Source of the DNA: Solen grandis
Lineage: Eukaryota > Mollusca > Bivalvia > Adapedonta > Solenidae
Direction: 5' to 3'
Assembly: GCA_021229015.1 (NCBI GenBank)
Contig: CM037785.1
Location: 41,350,766-41,414,765 of the forward strand
DNA length: 64,000 bases
Of this stretch, positions 12,048 to 23,543 are shown one piece after another. Under the pieces are notes generated by a model. It was given only the letters and a program-made list of their open reading frames with translations, made no database searches and had not been told where the DNA came from. Numbering within the stretch: position 1 is the stretch's first letter; each line of letters begins with the position of its first letter. Position numbers and translations under genes: made by a program.

Positions 12048-13211
12048 TTTTTAATCCCCCGCCGCAAAGCGGGAGGGGTGTTATAGGAATGGCCTTCGTC
12101 TGACTGTCCGTCCGTCCGTCCGTCCGTCCATCCATCCGTCCATCCATCTGTCTGTCTGTCTGTCCGTAACGTTTTAGTGTCCGCTCCATATCTCCTATAC
12201 CGCTTGAAGGATTTTCGTGAAACTTGCCTCAAATGTAAACCTTAACATAGGTGGCAGCCATGGGCTCAAGGTCAAGGTCTTGAGGGTCATGTGTTTGAAC
12301 CTTCAATTTCCTTTTTTCCCTCCTATACCCCTTTTAGTTTTTTCATGAATCTTGCCTCAAATATATATCTAATTGAGAGATGTGCAGAACATAGGTTGCA
12401 GTCATGCTGGCTCAAGGTCAAGGTCACACTTGAGGGTCATGTGTTTGAACCCTCTATTCCCTTACAATTTCATGTCCGAACCATATCTCCTATACCCCTT
12501 GAATGATTTTAATGAAACTTGCCTCAAATGTAAACCTAGTTGAGACAATGTGCAGAACACAGGTAGCACCCATGTAGGCTCAAGGATAAGGTCACACTAG
12601 AAGGTTATGTGTTTCAATTTCGCGTCCGCTCCATATCTCCTATACCCCTTTTAGTTTTTTCATGAATTTTGCCTCAAATATATATCTAATTGAGACGATG
12701 TGCAGAACATAGGTTGGGAAGGGGAAATTGGGCTTCATTTCTTAATTTTCCATACCCCTTGAAGGATTTTAATGAAACTTGCCTCAAATCTAAGTATAAT
12801 TGAGATGATGTGCAGAACACAGGTTGCAGCCATGTCGGCTCAAGGTCAAGTTTACACTTGAAGGTCAAGTGTTTGAACCTTCAATTTCAATTTACAATTT
12901 TGTGTCCGCTCCATAACTCCTATACTCCTCAAAGGATTTTAAAGAAACTTGCCTCAATTATAAACCAAATTGAGATGATGTGCAGAACACAGGTGACATT
13001 CATGTTGGCTCAAGTTCAAGGTCACATTTGATGGTTCAGTGTTCATTCCTGGATATTTTTGTTTCCGTGCTATATTTTCTGAACAACGGAAAGTTTTTCA
13101 TAAGTCAACTACATCAAAATGTTGGCAGAAGCAGGACAATTTCCATTAGAGGAAAAACATGTCTCCTCTGTCAGCGGCGGGGGATATAGCTATCCTTTGG
13201 ACTGTTTTGTT
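12048..13211 (+). mobile_element. Tandem-core element, family B
   Basis: It opens TTTTTAATCCCCCGCCGC and an immediate hairpin (CCCCCGC ... GCGGGAGGGG), then a CGTC-type microsatellite of about 55 bp (repeats of 'gtcc', 'atcc', 'gtct'). The core is several diverged monomers of about 150-165 bp built around 'catatctcctatacccctt', 'aatgaaacttgcctcaaat', 'gatgtgcagaacacaggt' and 'ggctcaaggtcaaggtcac'. It closes with GGCGGGGGATATAGCTATCC and a TTTTGTT end. It is non-coding. The monomers contain TCAAGGTCA, a nuclear-receptor (ERR/NR5A) half-site word. Confidence 0.65.
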
Positions 13212-13257
13212 ATTAATAAATGGGTATACTGAATCTTTATGTAAATGTAATGATTAC

Positions 13258-14420
13258 TTTTTATACGCCCATCATAAGATGGGGCGTATTATGTGAACAC
13301 TCACGGCGGGCGGGCGGGCGTGGAACATTTGTTGTCCGGGCTCTAACTTCAATACCGTTTGTCCAATCCTTTTCAAAATTTTCACACATGTGCATGGCCA
13401 TAATATCGCTGATGAGTTCGATATCCAGCATTATAGCGTGAATGACTTAGAAGTTATGGCCCTTGACGTAAACAAAATACTTGAAATTGTGTTTGTCCGG
13501 GCTCTAACTTCAAAACCGTTTGTCCAATCCTTTTCAAACTTTTCACACATGTGCATGGCCATAATATCTCGGATGAGTTCGATATCCAGCATTATCGCGT
13601 GAATGACTTAGAAGTTATGGCCCTTGACGTACACAAAATACTTGAAATTGTGATTGTCCGGGCTCTAACTTCAATACCGTTTGTCCAATCCTTTTCAAAA
13701 TTTTCAACATGTGCATGGCCATAATATCGGATGAGTTCATATCCAGCATTATCGCTGAAGACTTAAAAGTTATGGCCCTTGACGTACACAAAATACTTGA
13801 AATTGTGATTGTCCAGGCTCTAACTTCAATACGTTAGTCCAATCCTTTTCAAACTTTTCACACATGTGCATGGCCATAATATCATGGATGAGTTCCATAT
13901 CCAGCATTATCGCGTGAAAGACTTAAAAGTTATGGCCCTTGACGTACACAAAATACTTGAAATTGTGATTGTCCGGCTCTAACTTCAATACGTTTGCATC
14001 TTTTCAAATTTCACACATGTGCATGGCCATAAATCGCGGTGAGTTCATATAGCATATCGCTGAAATGGCCCTTGACGTACACAAAATACTTGAAATTGTG
14101 ATTGTCTGGGCTCTAACTTCAATACCATTAGACCAATCCTTTTCAAACTTTCCACACATGTGCATGGCCATAAAATCGCGGATGAGTTCGATATTCAGCA
14201 ATATCGCATGAATGACTTAGAAGTTATGGCCCTTGAACACTTGAATAAGTCAAAAGAGACATTTTCCTTCAAATTAATGGAAATGTTTCAACATGATTGT
14301 TTTAATAAGTAACATTCATTAACTAATGGGATTTAAGAGACAATAGCTTGTTTCTCTGAGCTATTTCTGAGAGTCCCCATACTGTGATGGGCGTATTTTG
14401 TGGCAGTCCTGACCCTTGTT
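13258..14420 (+). mobile_element. Tandem-core element, family C
   Basis: It opens TTTTTATACGCCCATC and a hairpin (TACGCCCATC ... GATGGGGCGTA), then a short GGCGGGCG microsatellite. The core has about six monomers of roughly 163 bp containing 'ctctaacttcaataccgtt', 'cacatgtgcatggccataat' and 'gttatggcccttgacgtac'. The fifth monomer (about 13970-14090) is shortened by many small deletions. The element closes with 'gatgggcgtattttgtgg' and CCCTTGTT. Open frames inside are short and repeat-derived. Confidence 0.65.
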
Positions 14421-14563
14421 GAGTATTTATAAATCATATTCTTTGAGTTCTACATATAAAATTCATATGGGCTTGAAATGTTTATATCTTGAATCTTAGA
14501 TAAAACTTTACCTGAAGGATTGAATCACTCAAATTAACTATATTACATGCATAGTTTGGCTTA

Positions 14564-15731
14564 TTTTTAGCTCACCTGAGCACAAAGTGCTCAAGGTGAG
14601 CTTTTGTGATCACCCTTCGTCCGTCGTCGTGCGACGTGCGTCGTGTGTCGTCAACAATTTGCTTTAAACAACATCTCCTCTGAAACCGCTGGACAGAATT
14701 TAATGAAACTTGGCAGGAATGTTCCTTGGGTGAGGCTCTACAAAAGTTGCTAAAATAAAGTTGATCCATGAAGAACTCTGGTTGCCATGGCTACAAAAAG
14801 AAAAATAATTTGAAAACTTTAAAAATCATCTCCTTCAAAACTACTGGCCAGATTTCAAAATAATTTGGTACAGATGTTCCTTGGGTCAACCTCTACCAAA
14901 GTTGCTAAAATTATTCCGATCCGTAAAAAAACATGGCCGCCAGGGGCGGGGCTTATTTGCCTTATATGTATATAGAGAAACCTTTAAACAACATCTCCTC
15001 TGAAACCACTGGACAGAATTTGATTAAACTTGGCAGGAATGATCCTTAGGTCAACCTTCACAAAAGTTGCTAAAATAAACTTGATCCATGTAGAACTCTG
15101 GTTGCCATGGCAACAAAAAGGAAAAAAAATATGAAAACTTTAAAAATCATCTTCTTCAAAACTACTGGCCAGATTTTAAAATAAATTGGTACAGATGTTC
15201 CTTGGGTCAACCTCTACCAAAGTTACTAAAATTATTCCGATCCGTAAAAAAACATGGCCGCCAGGGGCGGGGCTTATTTGCCTTATATGTATATAGAGAA
15301 ACCTTTAAACAACATCTCCTCTGAAACCACTGGACAGAATTTGATTAAACTTGGCAGGAATGATCCTTGGGTCAACCTTCACAAAAGTTGCTAAAATAAA
15401 CTTGATCCATGTAGAATTCTGGTTGCCATGGCAACAAATAGAAAAAAAAATATGAACTTTAAAATATCTCTTCAAAACTACTGGCCAGATTTCAAAATGA
15501 TTTGGTACAGATGTTCCTTGGGTCAACCTCTACCAAAGTTGCTAAAATAAACTTGATCCATATTGAACTCTGGTTGCCATGGCAACAAAAAGAAAAAAAA
15601 TTATGAAAACTTTAAAAATCATCTGCTTCAAAACTACTGGCCAGATTTTAAAATAAATTGGTACAGATGTTCCTTGGGTCAACCTATTTATCTCAGGTGA
15701 GCGATTTAGGGCCATCATGGGCCTCTTGTTT
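14564..15731 (+). mobile_element. Tandem-core element, family A, copy 1
   Basis: It opens TTTTTAGCTCACCTGAGC with a hairpin (AGCTCACCT...AGGTGAGCT enclosing GAGCAC/GTGCTC), then a CGTC-rich stretch ('cgtccgtcgtcgtgcgacg'). The core is three full monomers of about 320 bp plus a partial one, each with 'ctcctctgaaaccactgga', 'aaacttggcaggaatgat', 'ggttgccatggcaacaaa' and 'acatggccgccaggggcgg'. It closes 'atctcaggtgagcgattta', a GGGCC ATCAT GGGCC stem and CTCTTGTTTT. It lies less than 200 bp from the transporter's acceptor exon. Confidence 0.75.
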
Positions 15732-15921
15732 TATTTTCTTTTCTTTTTTTTTTTAATCTCTGAACATGTTTCACAATGTTCCATCATCACTTCTTTTATA
15801 CAGATTTAGTGTTCCATTGGTTATTTTTTAAATACCTTCAGTTCTTGTATAGTAAGACAAAAAAGACTAGAATTACGGCTCTGTGTTTCAGGACGTGGTG
15901 GTGCAGCATTAGTATCTGACG

Positions 15922-18351
15922 ATGGCAGCAGACGGCAGGTGTCTGCGATACGCCAGTCTCATCATTCTGGTCGTCCAGAGCACGCTGCACATCCTGACCC
16001 TCCGATATGTCCGCACCAGGGGAGGTACTAACAAGGTTTTATTTCTAATATAGCCATTTATGCCTAAAAGTTGAATTTTGGCAAAATGAAAATACTATTC
16101 AGGAGATTGAGGTTTTTATCTCACATGAGAACAAGGTATTGAAGGTGAGCTGTTTAGTATTGCAATCACCTTCTGTTCATAATCATTTGTCTTGCATCGT
16201 CCATCATTAACAATTTGATTTTAATGACATCTCAGAATTTAATGGAACATGGCATGGATAATCCTTTGAGGGGCCTTCACAAAGGTTACTGAATGAACTT
16301 GATGTATGCAAAATTGTAATTGCCATGTCAACAAGGAAAATAAATTAAGAAGTTTCATTACATATCATGACGCTCTCACTTATTCTAGGGGCATAACCCA
16401 AATAAATTTTAGAGGATTTTGTCATTGGTTAACTCCTATAGTAAATAATTCACTGAAGTCACTTTTTTGACATTCACAGAAACTGTTTATTTAATGTTTA
16501 TCTGTTTTAAAATGAAGCTCATTGGGTGTCAGCTAATTTTCTTATACATATCACAAGTGAATAAAAACTTAAACTATTGATTACCTGTAAATAAATAAAT
16601 AATTGCATTATTTAATGATACTTCAAATAATTAACAAATAACTTGTTAGAGACCATCATATAAATGAGATGATTGTCTAGTATAAAAAAAAAAAAATATT
16701 ATAATTAAGTGGGGTATCTGGAAGAATCCATTTCTTGTTTGTGGGGTGTATGATGGTGAGAAAGTAAACACAGCTTTGTTATCTTGATCTAGATTCTCAT
16801 TGTTGGGAGGAATTGTCCAATTTTGGCAACTTTTACCATAGGAAGTCGTCTCGTGTTGCATGTCAGCATGTACTTAGCATTGTCTTCCATTGACAAATTT
16901 ACAACCCCTCCCCCTTTTTTTGTTTTAGGTGACATGTTCTTATCCTCCACCGTGGTGGTAGTAGCAGAAGGGGTCAAGGTCATCATGTCATTGCTCATGA
17001 TCCTCTACACAGAAGGGAGTGTGTCCAGACTGATGTCCAGTTTGAACAAAAATTTAGTCCGACAGCCAATGGACTGTCTCAAGGTCGCCATACCATCCCT
17101 GGTATATACAATACAGAACAATCTGCTCATTCTTGCATTGTCCAATCTGGACCCTGCTACCTTCCAGGTACTGATGATCACTTTGAGTTTGGGAGATTTT
17201 TTGCAATTATTTGCCTTTTCGATATGTATGCTTTAGAATTTTCAACCTTTCTAGAAATAATTTTAGTTATCAAAAAAGCTACACTGGTAAATCCTGTAAT
17301 CAATGGTTGACCTGATATGTACCAAAGAACACATGGGTTTGTTGTTTGTGAGCAGTTGACCTATCCTTAAATGAAAATTCAGCCCCTAACAAAAGTTATT
17401 AATCTAATTAACTAGAAAAATTATTTGTCCTAATTCATTGGAAATGTATACATATATTACATTTTGAAATAATGATGTGGCAGATTTCAAATGTCCAGAA
17501 GTTAACATGTCCAGTAACCACATAATTATCCTTTTTTTTATATAATTTTTAGTCCAATAAGTCATTTAAAAAAATATGTTTTTCCTTATTTTATTTCTCC
17601 GTGTTATCCTTGTATGTTTCAGTAGTTCTTAGTGATTTTGTACTAGATATTTAGGAGAATCCTAAACTGTTCTTTGTTTAATTTTTTACAGGTGTACTAC
17701 CAACTGAAGATAATCACATCTGCACTGTTTTCTGTGGCAATGCTCGACAAAAAACTAAGCAAGATCCAGTGGTTTTCATTAATTCTCCTGTTTATTGGAA
17801 TCTCAATTGTAGAGACAGAGACAAGAGTTGAAAAAAGCCCATCGATCCATGACGGATCTCAGACCCAGAATAGGATGGTTGGTATCATGGCTGTGTTGAT
17901 ATCATGCATCTTGTCAGGATTTGCGGGAGTGTACTTCGAGAAAATACTGAAAGAAAGTTCACAAAGTTTATGGTTGCGGAATGTTCAGCTGGGATCGCTA
18001 GGGATTTTGTTTGGGGTTATTACCATGGAGATTAAAGAAGGAATCAAAATTGAACAACTTGGATTTTTCTATGGCTATGACATTTTTGTTTGGTTAACGA
18101 TATTATTGCAGTCTGTCGGTGGATTGCTGGTGGCAGTTGTTGTCAAATACACTGACAACATAAGAAAAGGATTTGCTTCAAGCGTTGCTATAGTTGCCTC
18201 ATCTGTGCTGTCTGTATATATGTTTGGCTTTCATTTGACTTTCCCATTTTCAATAGGAGCTATGTGTGTGATAGTGTCGGTATTTTTGTATGCCAAGTAT
18301 CAATATAAAGAGACTTCACACCCTCTGATACCAGTCTCGAGGAATCTCTGA
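15922..18351 (+). CDS. SLC35A2/A3: Nucleotide-sugar transporter, SLC35A2/A3 type (3 coding exons)
   Basis: The coding exons are 15922-16024, 16929-17167 and 17692-18351, with GT-AG introns. The phases fit (103 + 239 + 660 nt), giving 333 aa. Product family: multi-pass Golgi/ER antiporters that carry UDP-galactose or UDP-GlcNAc into the lumen for glycosylation. Visible evidence: N-terminal MAADGRCLRYASLIILV start; AIPSLVYTIQNNLLILALSNL, the family's central block (residues about 90-110); ALFSVAMLDKKLSKIQW; SGFAGVYFEKILKESSQS (about 195-212); GGLLVAVVVKYTDNIRKGFA near the C-terminus, where most relatives have KYADNILKGFA. Hydrophobic segments run throughout and the length is normal. The start codon is in an exon that begins at 15892 after a strong acceptor, so an upstream 5' UTR exon exists. 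The C-terminal part (MFGFHLTFPFSIGA) is closer to SLC35A2, the middle to SLC35A3, so the substrate is not settled. Confidence 0.9.
16107..16335 (+). repeat. Degenerate family A copy in transporter intron 1
   Basis: It starts 'tttttatctcacatgagaac' and includes 'gaaggtgagctgtttag', 'cagaatttaatggaacatgg', 'cttcacaaaggttactgaat' and 'attgccatgtcaacaa', each a mutated form of a family A word in the same order. It is old, single-monomer and without a clear 3' end. Confidence 0.6.
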
Positions 18352-18524
18352 AGTCTCATCAGAGTCAGTATTCATGTTGTCATGGAATGTGCAATGAACA
18401 GAACACTGTTATTAAGATATTTATTTGGTTTTATACTTCAAGAAGATTTTATTTTTTATGTATTACATTCATAGACTATGTTATATAATATAATAGTGGT
18501 GAAATTGATATAACTTTTATATCA

Positions 18525-19526
18525 TTTTTATGCCCCCCTTCGAAGAAGAGGGGGTATATTGCTTTGCTCATGTCGGTCGGTCGGTCTGTAGGTCGGTCCG
18601 TCAGTCTGTCGGTAGACCAGACCTTGTCCGAATGATAACTTAAGTTCTATTTGACCTTTAAGTCTCAAACTTCATGTGGTTGTTGCTCATGAGTAGTAGA
18701 TGACCCCTATTGATTTTGGTGTCATTACCTCAAAGGTCAAGGTCACATGTTGTGTATGTATAATACCAGACCTTGTCCGAGTGATAACTTAAGTTCTATT
18801 TGACCTTTAAGTCTCAAACTTCTTGTGGTTGTTGCTCACGATTAGTAGATGACCCCTATCGATTTTGGTGTCAATACCTCAAAGGTCAAGGTCACATGTT
18901 GTGTATGTATAATACCATACCTTGTCCGAGTGATAACTTGAATTAAGTCTCAAACTTCATGTGGTTGTTGCTTATGATTAGTAGATGACCCCTATCAATT
19001 TTGGTGTCAATACCTCAAAGGTCAAGGTCACAAGGTTGCATTTGTATATATGTTTGATGACTTGGCCACTATATGGAAATTATGCAAAAGACTTTTTATT
19101 ACTTAGATCAAGATAACATAATTTATGTTGTAATGTTGTTTTGTTTTAAAGTTTGAGATATTTGAAGGATGATGTATCATTTTCTTTCATTATTGTGGAT
19201 GTTTGTGCTTATGGCTAGCAAGGCTGATTTGTTAATTTTTATAATAAACCAAGAGCACTAAGTCTTAATATTTTGTTTGTTTATAACTGACATTGTTCTT
19301 TCACTTAAACCTTTGTGGACTTGTGTAAATATTTCTCCAGCCCATTTATTTCAGTAAATGTTTAGTTCCACATTTTAGCACATTATATTTTCACTCAAAT
19401 TTTTGAAGTTTGAGAATTTTTTGTGACAAGCCAACATTGTGAAGGCAAACTCCTTGCATGTAATATAGCTATATACATATTATGGCATATGAGGGGGGCA
19501 TATATGTTTCACAAACATTTCTTGTT
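18525..19526 (+). mobile_element. Tandem-core element, family D
   Basis: It opens TTTTTATGCCCCCCTTCG with a hairpin (TGCCCCCCTTC...GAAGAGGGGG), then a 'cggtcggtcggtctgtaggt' microsatellite. There are three monomers of about 165 bp with 'accttgtccgagtgataac', 'gtctcaaacttcatgtggtt' and 'cctcaaaggtcaaggtcac'. It closes with 'gaggggggcatatatgttt', a small ATGTTT/AAACAT stem and TTCTTGTT. It sits about 170 bp after the transporter stop codon, so the transcript may run into it. Confidence 0.65.
19243..19248 (+). promoter_or_regulatory. Candidate polyadenylation signal
   Basis: AATAAA inside the family D element. I saw no AATAAA between the transporter stop codon and the start of the element, so this may be the signal used, which would place repeat sequence in the 3' UTR. 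Variant signals closer to the stop cannot be excluded. Confidence 0.3.
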
Positions 19527-19976
19527 ATTTTTATGTTAACCAGCTGTTTGAATAGGCAAAGACCTTTTTTAAATATTTATTTTGTTTATTGCAAGAGAGC
19601 TGAAATTCAATGACAAGTAAACTATGTATTTAACAGTTTATTCAAATTTTAAACAGCAATACTGAACCGGCATTCATATTCATAACACATATTGGTTATC
19701 ACATGGAAATTTAAACATCAGCAACCAAAATACAATCTCGCTGATCACTATTAGTAAAATGATATATAGGATAAGCATGGTTGGCCGATAGGTCATGAAC
19801 GCCGGCAGAAACTCTCGGGACGACGACATACATGTGATGGCTGCAACTAACCATGTTTATAACAATGTGGAACACCCCACATTTAACCGTGTAAGATAAA
19901 ACCTTGTGGAACTCCCCACATAGAGCACCTATCCCAACAACACCATTGGGTAAGTGAACCCTAGATCTTACACGAC

Positions 19977-20200
19977 ACCCACTGCCCCACCCAAAGTACA
20001 AACATATGGGAAGGACAACCTGATTTAACACGTTCACCAAACAGTACAAACATGATTGGCAAACAGTCAACCAAAACACACCAACAGCCCAACCCAAAGT
20101 ACCAACATATGGGCAGGACAATCCTGGTTAACCCATTCACCAAACAGTACAAACATGATTGGCAAACAGTCAACCAAACCAAAAGTTTAAAGCATAAGTA
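19977..20200 (-). repeat. Two 112-bp tandem repeats in the element's 3' region
   Basis: The words 'ccacccaaagtac', 'aacatatggg', 'caccaaacagtacaaacatg' and 'attggcaaacagtcaacc' occur twice with a 112-bp shift (for example 20036 and 20148). They are non-coding and sit between the hydrolase and the presumed 3' end, where terminal repeats would be expected. Confidence 0.65.
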
Positions 20201-20253
20201 TCGGTTGCAAGCCAGCACACCTCTAACAAAACCAGCATCATGTAATACAATGC

Positions 20254-20870
20254 TTAGACTTTGCCGTCCGCAGGATTTTTCACCACACAAATTTGTTCGC
20301 CCAAAAATTCCACCCCATATTCCTCCAACATATCTGTAATTTTTAAAAGCATAAAGTCATAGCCTACTTCCGATAAATGTATTCCATCACCGAAATACAA
20401 ACCCTGGGTTTCTATTTCAATGTCAGGGTGTCGGAGATACCTACCTCCGTTAAAGGAAACGAATCGACGCATGCAATTGTTCAGATGTCAACGCTTCTTA
20501 TTTATTTTGGAGTCGGGATACAGTGGGGCATTCCAATTTATTTGGGGGAGTAGCTCTGAGAAAATGAAAACAGTATCTGGAAGCTTTTCTGTCCAATACT
20601 TCATATCTGTACACATCCTGTGTTCCAACACGCAACCGTTTACTGTTGTTAAGTCATTTGACCCTAGATGTATTAGAATCACACGAGGGGGGTTATTGTA
20701 AAGACAACAATATTGCAACTTGGTGTTCAGTTCTATCCAGTGCATCCCTCTCTTTCCAAACCACTGAACTTGCTTTATGGATGGAATACCCAGATTTGCT
20801 GCCACCAATGGACGTAAGAATCACCCAGCAACCACACATCTGAAAATATACTTTGCACAGAGTTAGACTC
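20254..20870 (-). pseudogene. SGNH/GDSL-type hydrolase of the Ngaro-like element
   Basis: Block I reads WLLGDSYVHWW (GDS with the nucleophile Ser), then a frameshift near 20806. The next frame has VILIHLGSNDLTTVNG (block III GxND) and, after a stop at about 20488, DGIHLSEVGYDFML (block V, DxxH with the catalytic Asp and His). All four SGNH signature residues are therefore visible although the frame is broken in two places. In Ngaro elements this ORF is thought to be an esterase-like accessory of unknown role. Confidence 0.75.
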
Positions 20871-21048
20871 TGGCTATAAACTACAACGGTAAGGTGATAA
20901 AACTATATGCTTTTATTGATAGTTTTAACCTAACCTAGTTAAAGGGTACATTTTATTTATTTTTTTTATTTTTTATTTGTTCTAGCAATATTAACAGACA
21001 ATCAGAAATTGTCTTACATTCGAGGGAAGGTACCATCACAACCCCTTT

Positions 21049-22020
21049 CTATGAGTTAATTCTTGTGTATTTAAGGAATGCATTTGATGACCAGCGGCCT
21101 AATTTTCTAATGGTATCATATTGTGTGTCCTGTAAGGCTAGCCAAGAAGCTGCACCTATTCGAATCGAATGTGATGTATAACCTGTAGTGTCAATATTTA
21201 ATGCCCGTAAGGCTTTTATCAAAACTGCACCAACTGGTACCTAGTCAAGGGGGAATTGTCCTCATGGCAGAATAAAAAAATTGGACGCCGGACTTCTATG
21301 TTTATGATAGCGAGTCAGGGCTCTTACTGGGCATAGCAACGAGTCTAGTGGGAAGATTTTAATTAATTCGCTCCTGCCAATTTCATTATTTTTAGATTTT
21401 TGCAATGAAATAAGAACCACTTTCGTTTTACTTCCCTCTGTTACAAATTTGATATCAGTCAATTGTAAAGCTGTCTGGATTTATGGCTGAAGACCACACC
21501 AGTTCACTCACCCTAAATAGGCCAAAAAAGGCTAAAGTGAAAGCAGAGCGGAAAAGGAAAGTTTCATATGGTGTAAAACAGACCATCTCAAGTTTATGCC
21601 AAATCTGCTCAAGAGTGTCTAACATTAATGGCAGGCGTTTATCTTTTGAGGGATTGACTCATCTATAGCCTTCTATTAATTTTCTGCATCGAAATTGAGA
21701 GCAGGTATCCTCCATAGAATTGATTTTCTGGTAGAAACTTATTGCAGACAGAAATGTTGTTGCGGATTTGGAAGAATAACCCTTTTCATGGAGATCAGCC
21801 AAGAAAAAATCAAGATGGTCGGAAGAGACAGGCCACGTTGTCCCCAAACCCTTTTCCTCCCTGAAATTGTTTAATTTATTTAATGCATTAGCATATGCCA
21901 ACTTAGTATTTTCAGCTAAACTTGAATCTATCAGTCTATTGGCCCTTGTCGAAGATTTTCCAAAGATGGTCTGGTACTGTCTCTGGGTAAAGTTCTGCCC
22001 TTGGCGCCAGCTGCCGGAAT
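21049..22020 (-). pseudogene. Tyrosine recombinase of the Ngaro-like element
   Basis: The N-terminal helical part reads NTKLAYANALNKLNNFREEK. After a stop near 21660 the catalytic domain has LFRVSELVW (first catalytic Arg). After further shifts come SLLCPVRALTRYHKHR, then HSIRIGAASWLA (the HxxR pair), LGRWSSN and FLKYTR (the tyrosine nucleophile). The R...HxxR...W...Y series is that of tyrosine recombinases, which integrate DIRS/Ngaro DNA circles. There are at least one in-frame stop and two frameshifts. The terminal stop is at 21049-21051. Confidence 0.8.
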
Positions 22021-23505
22021 TTTACAAGCAGCAAACGAGATAAGCAATATGTTCAGCCCTAAAGATGATGTTAAATCTCAAACATTGCAGTGTAAAAACT
22101 CTGACCAGGATCATCACCCTATCCGACTTGCTAGACTGACTGTTGATAATGTTTACTACTGCTTGATTATCACATTTAAAAAGGACTTTTATTTGCCAGG
22201 TAATTTCCCCAAATATGGACTGCCACTAGTATTGAGAAGTATTCCAGAATTGTAATATCACTGGTCAGACCTTTCTCATGCCACTCTTGTGGCCAAGTTC
22301 CTATTGTCCATTTTAGCCCATATATCGCACCAAACCCATGGCCCTGGACTGCTGAACTATCTGTATATAACAGGATGTTGGTGTTAAATGACCAAAATGG
22401 TCCACTGAACATGGAAATTCCATTAAACTCTGATAGAAATGTCAACCACATGTTCAGGTCCTCTCTCATACCGCGTTTTACCTTAATATGATGGAATGGC
22501 TTTGTTACACCACAAGTTGCATTAACCAATCTCCGACAGAAAGGCCTGCCTGGGGTGACTGCTCTGCAGATGAAATTCAGAGAACCAAGCAATGACTGCA
22601 GTTCTTTTAGTGTGACTGACTGTTTATGAGCTAATACCCCCGTTATCAGACTAATAACCTTCTCAATTTTTTCTTTTGGTACTCGCACCTGCATTAACAG
22701 AGAGTCCATACTAAACCCAAGAAAAAAATGATAGGGGTTGGCCAGACTGTTTTCTCTTCTGCTAGAAAAATACCTAACCTAGTGCAATAGCTGAAGAATG
22801 TTTTCATAAGTTCTAAACAACTATTTGAGTTTGCCTCACCACCAAAAATGAAGTTATCCAAGTAGTGATCTAAATCCCCATAGGTACAATTCTTTCTTAT
22901 GATCCAGTGCAAACAAGTTGCAAATTTCTCAAAATTGGCACAAGAGATACTGCAGCCAAAAGGTAGCACCAGTGGAAAATCTTTATGAGTTAATGTGATC
23001 ACTCTAAATGCAGACCTGATATCGGCCTTGCCCAGTAAAGCACCTTTCCCAAGTTTCCCATTTTAACAGCATTGTCAAATTTTGTATACTGAACAGAACA
23101 AAGGGAAGGATCAATATTATCATTCAAAGAATCCCCAGGTGGGTATGACAGGTGGTGAATTAGCCGGTATTCACACGGTTCCTTTTTTGATACCAAACCA
23201 ATAGGAGAGACTCTAAAATTCTCAGACGGAGGCAAAGGGAAAGGCCCGGCAACCCTGCCTGCGTCTATTTCTTTCCAAATTTTGCTATTTACTACACTGA
23301 AATTCTCAAGAGCTGATTTTAAATTTTTGCAAGTGTATGGCTGATGTGGACCCACGTAGCATAGCGAAAACCCTCCTTAAAACCCTTTAAAATAAAATCT
23401 GACATACTTTTATCATAACCAACCAGTTCAGCCTGTACCCGAATGGGTGTAGACCCCAATGTTTCGTCTGTTGTTTTATTTACAAAAATTTTGTTTTTGT
23501 GAGCC
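22020..23505 (-). pseudogene. Reverse transcriptase-RNase H of the Ngaro-like element
   Basis: The frame is broken at least twice (near 23350 and 23000). Visible RT blocks are RVSPIGLVSKKEPCEYRLIH, then LPFGCSISCANFEKFATCL, then the catalytic region HYLDNFIFGG, where the usual YxDD is YLDN: the second aspartate is Asn. The RNase H part (22709-22176 and on) has LLYTDSSAVQGHGFGAIYG, ITILEYFSILVAVHIWG and, after a shift, CDNQAVVNIIN and RAEHI. These are the blocks and order of DIRS-type RT-RH. The mutated active site and stops mean no activity from this copy. Confidence 0.8.
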
Positions 23506-23543
23506 CTGAATGCATTTTAATTGATTATGCTCACCCTTGCAAA

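Noticed and set aside
19711..20339. Frames of 95-136 codons in the 3' region of the Ngaro-like element.
   Set aside because: They run through the 112-bp tandem repeat on both strands; the repetitive peptide is a by-product of the DNA repeat.
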